From contig CBDDLJ010000010.1 in the NCBI GenBank assembly GCA_965230635.1, positions 1 through 64,000 of the forward strand: DNA of 64,000 nt, read 5' to 3'. The notes beneath the pieces were generated by a model that was given only the letters and a program-made list of their open reading frames with translations, did not search any database and was not told the DNA's origin. Position 1 is the first letter of the stretch, and the number at the start of each line of letters is the position of its first letter. This document shows positions 62,061 to 64,000 of the stretch, piece after piece. Source of the stretch: CBDDLJ01 sp965230635. GTDB taxonomy: Bacteria > Pseudomonadota > Gammaproteobacteria > UBA1113. Position numbers and translations under genes: made by a program.

Positions 62061-62159
62061 ACAAATTATACTTTCTATAAAAAATCCACAAGAAGACAAT
62101 GTGCAGACACTGATACTTATGGGAAAAAATGTATTTTTCAATGTGGCCAGTCAGTTGAA

Positions 62160-63266
62160 TTACGCTGTATAAATTCCGCCAAGAATTGCATAATCTTGTG
62201 CTCCAGTAACCGAAGGCATATTGCCAGGTTTGCGTTGTAATGTGAGTTTAGCTAGCCAAGCAAATGCGATAGCTTCTACCCATTCCGGTTCAATGCCATA
62301 TTTTTGTGAAGAGGTGATAGAAAAACTTGGACAAGATGCTTTTAATTGTTGCATGAGATATTGATTATAGGCACCGCCCCCACAGATCACGACTTCTCCA
62401 TCATGGATAAATTGAGATAGTATCAATGCAATACTTTTTACTGTTAGTTCCACTAAAGTAGCTTGCACATCGGCTGGATTGATGGTGGGGAACTGAGCTA
62501 AATATTGATTTAACCACGTTAAGTTAAAATATTCTTGTCCAGTTGATTTTGGTAAAGACTTTGAGAAATAAGGATCAGTTAGCATGTTGGCTAATAATGC
62601 TTGATGTATGCAACCTGTGCGCGCCCAACGGCCATCTATATCTATCGCCGTTTGCTTGTGTAAGTTAATCCATTTATCGATTAAGGTATTGCCAGGGCCT
62701 GTGTCGAAGCCGGTTAATTCTCCAGGTTCGGTTGATGATAGAATCGTCGCATTAGCAATGCCGCCAATATTGACAATAGCCCGTGTACGAGTATTGCCAC
62801 CAAAGAAATGCTGATGAAAAATAGGCGTGAGCGGTGCTCCTTGACCACCCAAAGCAATATCACGGCGACGGAAATCGGTAATAGTGGTGATTCCTGTCAT
62901 TGTAGTGATAATATTCGGATCGCCAACTTGAAGACTAAAACGATGCTTACCATGAGGTTGATGACGAACAGTTTGGCCATGGCTGCCTATGGCTTGAATA
63001 TCTTTTGCTTGAAAGTTATTTTTATACAGTAATTCATTCACTAGTTTTGCACTTATTTTTGCAATCGAAATATCAATTTCTGCCAGTCGATTAATTTCAT
63101 TGTGACTGGGTATAGCAAGCTGTTGAATTTTCTGGCGTAATGCATCTGGGATCACGCGGTGATGTGTGCCGATTAACACTGGGTATTGATGTGTGAAATC
63201 AACAAGCGCAACGTCGACTGCATTTGCACTGGTACCGCTCATGATACCAATATACAATTCTTCCAT
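62160..63266 (-). CDS. anmK: Anhydro-N-acetylmuramic acid kinase
   Basis: A 368-residue AnmK, recycling 1,6-anhydro-MurNAc to MurNAc-6-phosphate. It opens MEELYIGIMSGTSANAVDVA (the common form is GTSxDGxD). DFRRRDIALGGQGAPLTPIF, GGIANAT, GFDTGPGNTLIDKWI and VCGGGAYN are conserved. The start lies eight bases after the M23 gene's stop on the same strand. Confidence 0.95.
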   Translation of the reverse strand: MEELYIGIMSGTSANAVDVALVDFTHQYPVLIGTHHRVIPDALRQKIQQLAIPSHNEINRLAEIDISIAKISAKLVNELLYKNNFQAKDIQAIGSHGQTVRHQPHGKHRFSLQVGDPNIITTMTGITTITDFRRRDIALGGQGAPLTPIFHQHFFGGNTRTRAIVNIGGIANATILSSTEPGELTGFDTGPGNTLIDKWINLHKQTAIDIDGRWARTGCIHQALLANMLTDPYFSKSLPKSTGQEYFNLTWLNQYLAQFPTINPADVQATLVELTVKSIALILSQFIHDGEVVICGGGAYNQYLMQQLKASCPSFSITSSQKYGIEPEWVEAIAFAWLAKLTLQRKPGNMPSVTGAQDYAILGGIYTA

Positions 63267-63274
63267 GTTTTATT

Positions 63275-64000
63275 TTAGCCTTCTGCCAATCCTGTTTCAG
63301 CTTTTGCAAATTGTGTTGTGTTACTATTTAATTCTGCTAATAATGGTGCAGTCACTATTTTAAATTGAGCAAGCTGGGTTTCTGGAATCGTATAAGATTC
63401 TGGCAACATGACTTTTAATGGATCGTAGGCTTTACCGTGGATCCGGTATTCATAATGTAAATGAGGTCCTGTTGCTAAGCCAGTGCTGCCAACGTAGCCA
63501 ATAACTTGCTCTTTAGTCACTTTTGAGCCTTTTTGTATATTATTTGCAAATTTCTTTAAGTGTGCATAACGTGTTTGTACGCGATTACCGTGATTAATGA
63601 CAACCACATTACCATAGCCACCGTCCTTATCGGCAAAGATAACTTTACCATCGCTAACAGTATGTACTGGAGTGCCTCTTGGTGCTGCAAAGTCAACACC
63701 ATAGTGAGGGCGCTTAATTTTTAGAATGGGATGGATGCGTTGTGGATCGAATTGGGAACTAATACGATAATATTTAACAGGTGCTCGCGAAAAAGCCGGA
63801 TCTAAGCTTTTTCCTTCAGGCGTATAATAGCGAGTTGCGTTTCCTGTCTTATAACGCAGTGCTTGGTAATGATGTTTTTTAGTATTGACTTCAGCCGCTA
63901 CAATATGATCGATGCTAACTGTTTTACCATTGATGACTTTGCGTTGGTAAATAACTTTAAACGAATCACCAGGATGTAAATCACGGCCAAAGTTAATTTT
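63275..64000 (-). CDS. M23-family peptidoglycan peptidase, C-terminal part
   Basis: The gene continues past the right edge. The visible 241 residues begin INFGRDLHPGDSFKVIYQRK (the OapA/MepM-type beta domain, then the peptidase core). Zinc ligands are visible in KRPHYGVDFAAPRGTPVHTV (H...D) and GPHLHYEYRIHG (HxH). YVGSTGLATGPHLH is the LytM signature. The family cuts cross-bridges for cell-wall growth. It is in line with anmK, so both serve cell-wall turnover. Confidence 0.9.
   Translation of the reverse strand, partial: KINFGRDLHPGDSFKVIYQRKVINGKTVSIDHIVAAEVNTKKHHYQALRYKTGNATRYYTPEGKSLDPAFSRAPVKYYRISSQFDPQRIHPILKIKRPHYGVDFAAPRGTPVHTVSDGKVIFADKDGGYGNVVVINHGNRVQTRYAHLKKFANNIQKGSKVTKEQVIGYVGSTGLATGPHLHYEYRIHGKAYDPLKVMLPESYTIPETQLAQFKIVTAPLLAELNSNTTQFAKAETGLAEG

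Overview
The window is a stretch of an AT-rich gammaproteobacterial chromosome, probably from a host-associated member of the Legionellales/Coxiellaceae type. That placement is an inference. It rests on the standard S10-spc-alpha ribosomal gene order, the smpB-ratA-rnfH-bamE-fur and recN-nadK-grpE-dnaK-dnaJ neighbourhoods, and the combination of eukaryote-like proteins (a Ser/Thr kinase, F-box/LRR proteins, NACHT ATPases with helical repeats, a Sel1/TPR giant) with many decaying genes. No 16S rRNA is present, so the genus cannot be fixed.

Layout. Positions 1-13318: the end of rplC through rplQ, all on the plus strand, comprising the S10 genes, the spc genes from an extended -10 promoter before rplN through secY and rpmJ, and the alpha genes rpsM-rpsK-rpsD-rpoA-rplQ. 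S11 carries an unusual acidic N-terminal extension of about 57 residues. Positions 13319-23713: an accessory/core mosaic. It holds a kinase-like protein, a small degenerate copy of the 3' end of upp, a wrecked F-box/LRR gene, then the core genes upp (minus) and pmbA, an alpha/beta hydrolase-Nudix fusion, an ISAs1-type transposase remnant, and an intact F-box/LRR gene with 21 near-identical LRR units. Positions 23714-35300: phrB, an effector-like unknown, a RhuM remnant, two COG0523 metallochaperone GTPases (one clearly ZigA), a pseudogene field (GFA, VOC/glyoxalase, RibD-C/DHFR-like) with a 0.8 kb direct duplication flanking an intact 724-residue unknown protein, an IS1634-type remnant and a family of palindromic MITE-like repeats. 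Positions 35344-45106: two paralogous giant NACHT ATPases (1395 and 1326 residues) whose NTPase halves are nearly identical and whose 35-residue C-terminal repeats (17 and 15 units) have diversified. They are separated by two tiny ORFs and a phage-tail-like gene.

Positions 45479-45852: tmRNA (ssrA, minus), with an unusual 16-residue tag. Then come a 1445-residue Sel1/TPR-like protein and an unknown 310-residue protein. From 51817 to the end the window is core: smpB, ratA-rnfH, bamE, fur, ribE, nadK-recN, grpE, dnaK, dnaJ, erpA, and a partial M23 peptidase with anmK. grpE and dnaK each have a recognisable sigma-32 promoter.

The strongest candidate for a new system is the tandem NACHT/helical-repeat pair, which has the architecture of a duplicated and diversifying sensor. 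Whether it acts in anti-phage defence or as a host-directed effector cannot be decided from sequence alone. The F-box/LRR pair (one live, one dead) is a second array-type family with the same logic of rapidly evolving repeats.
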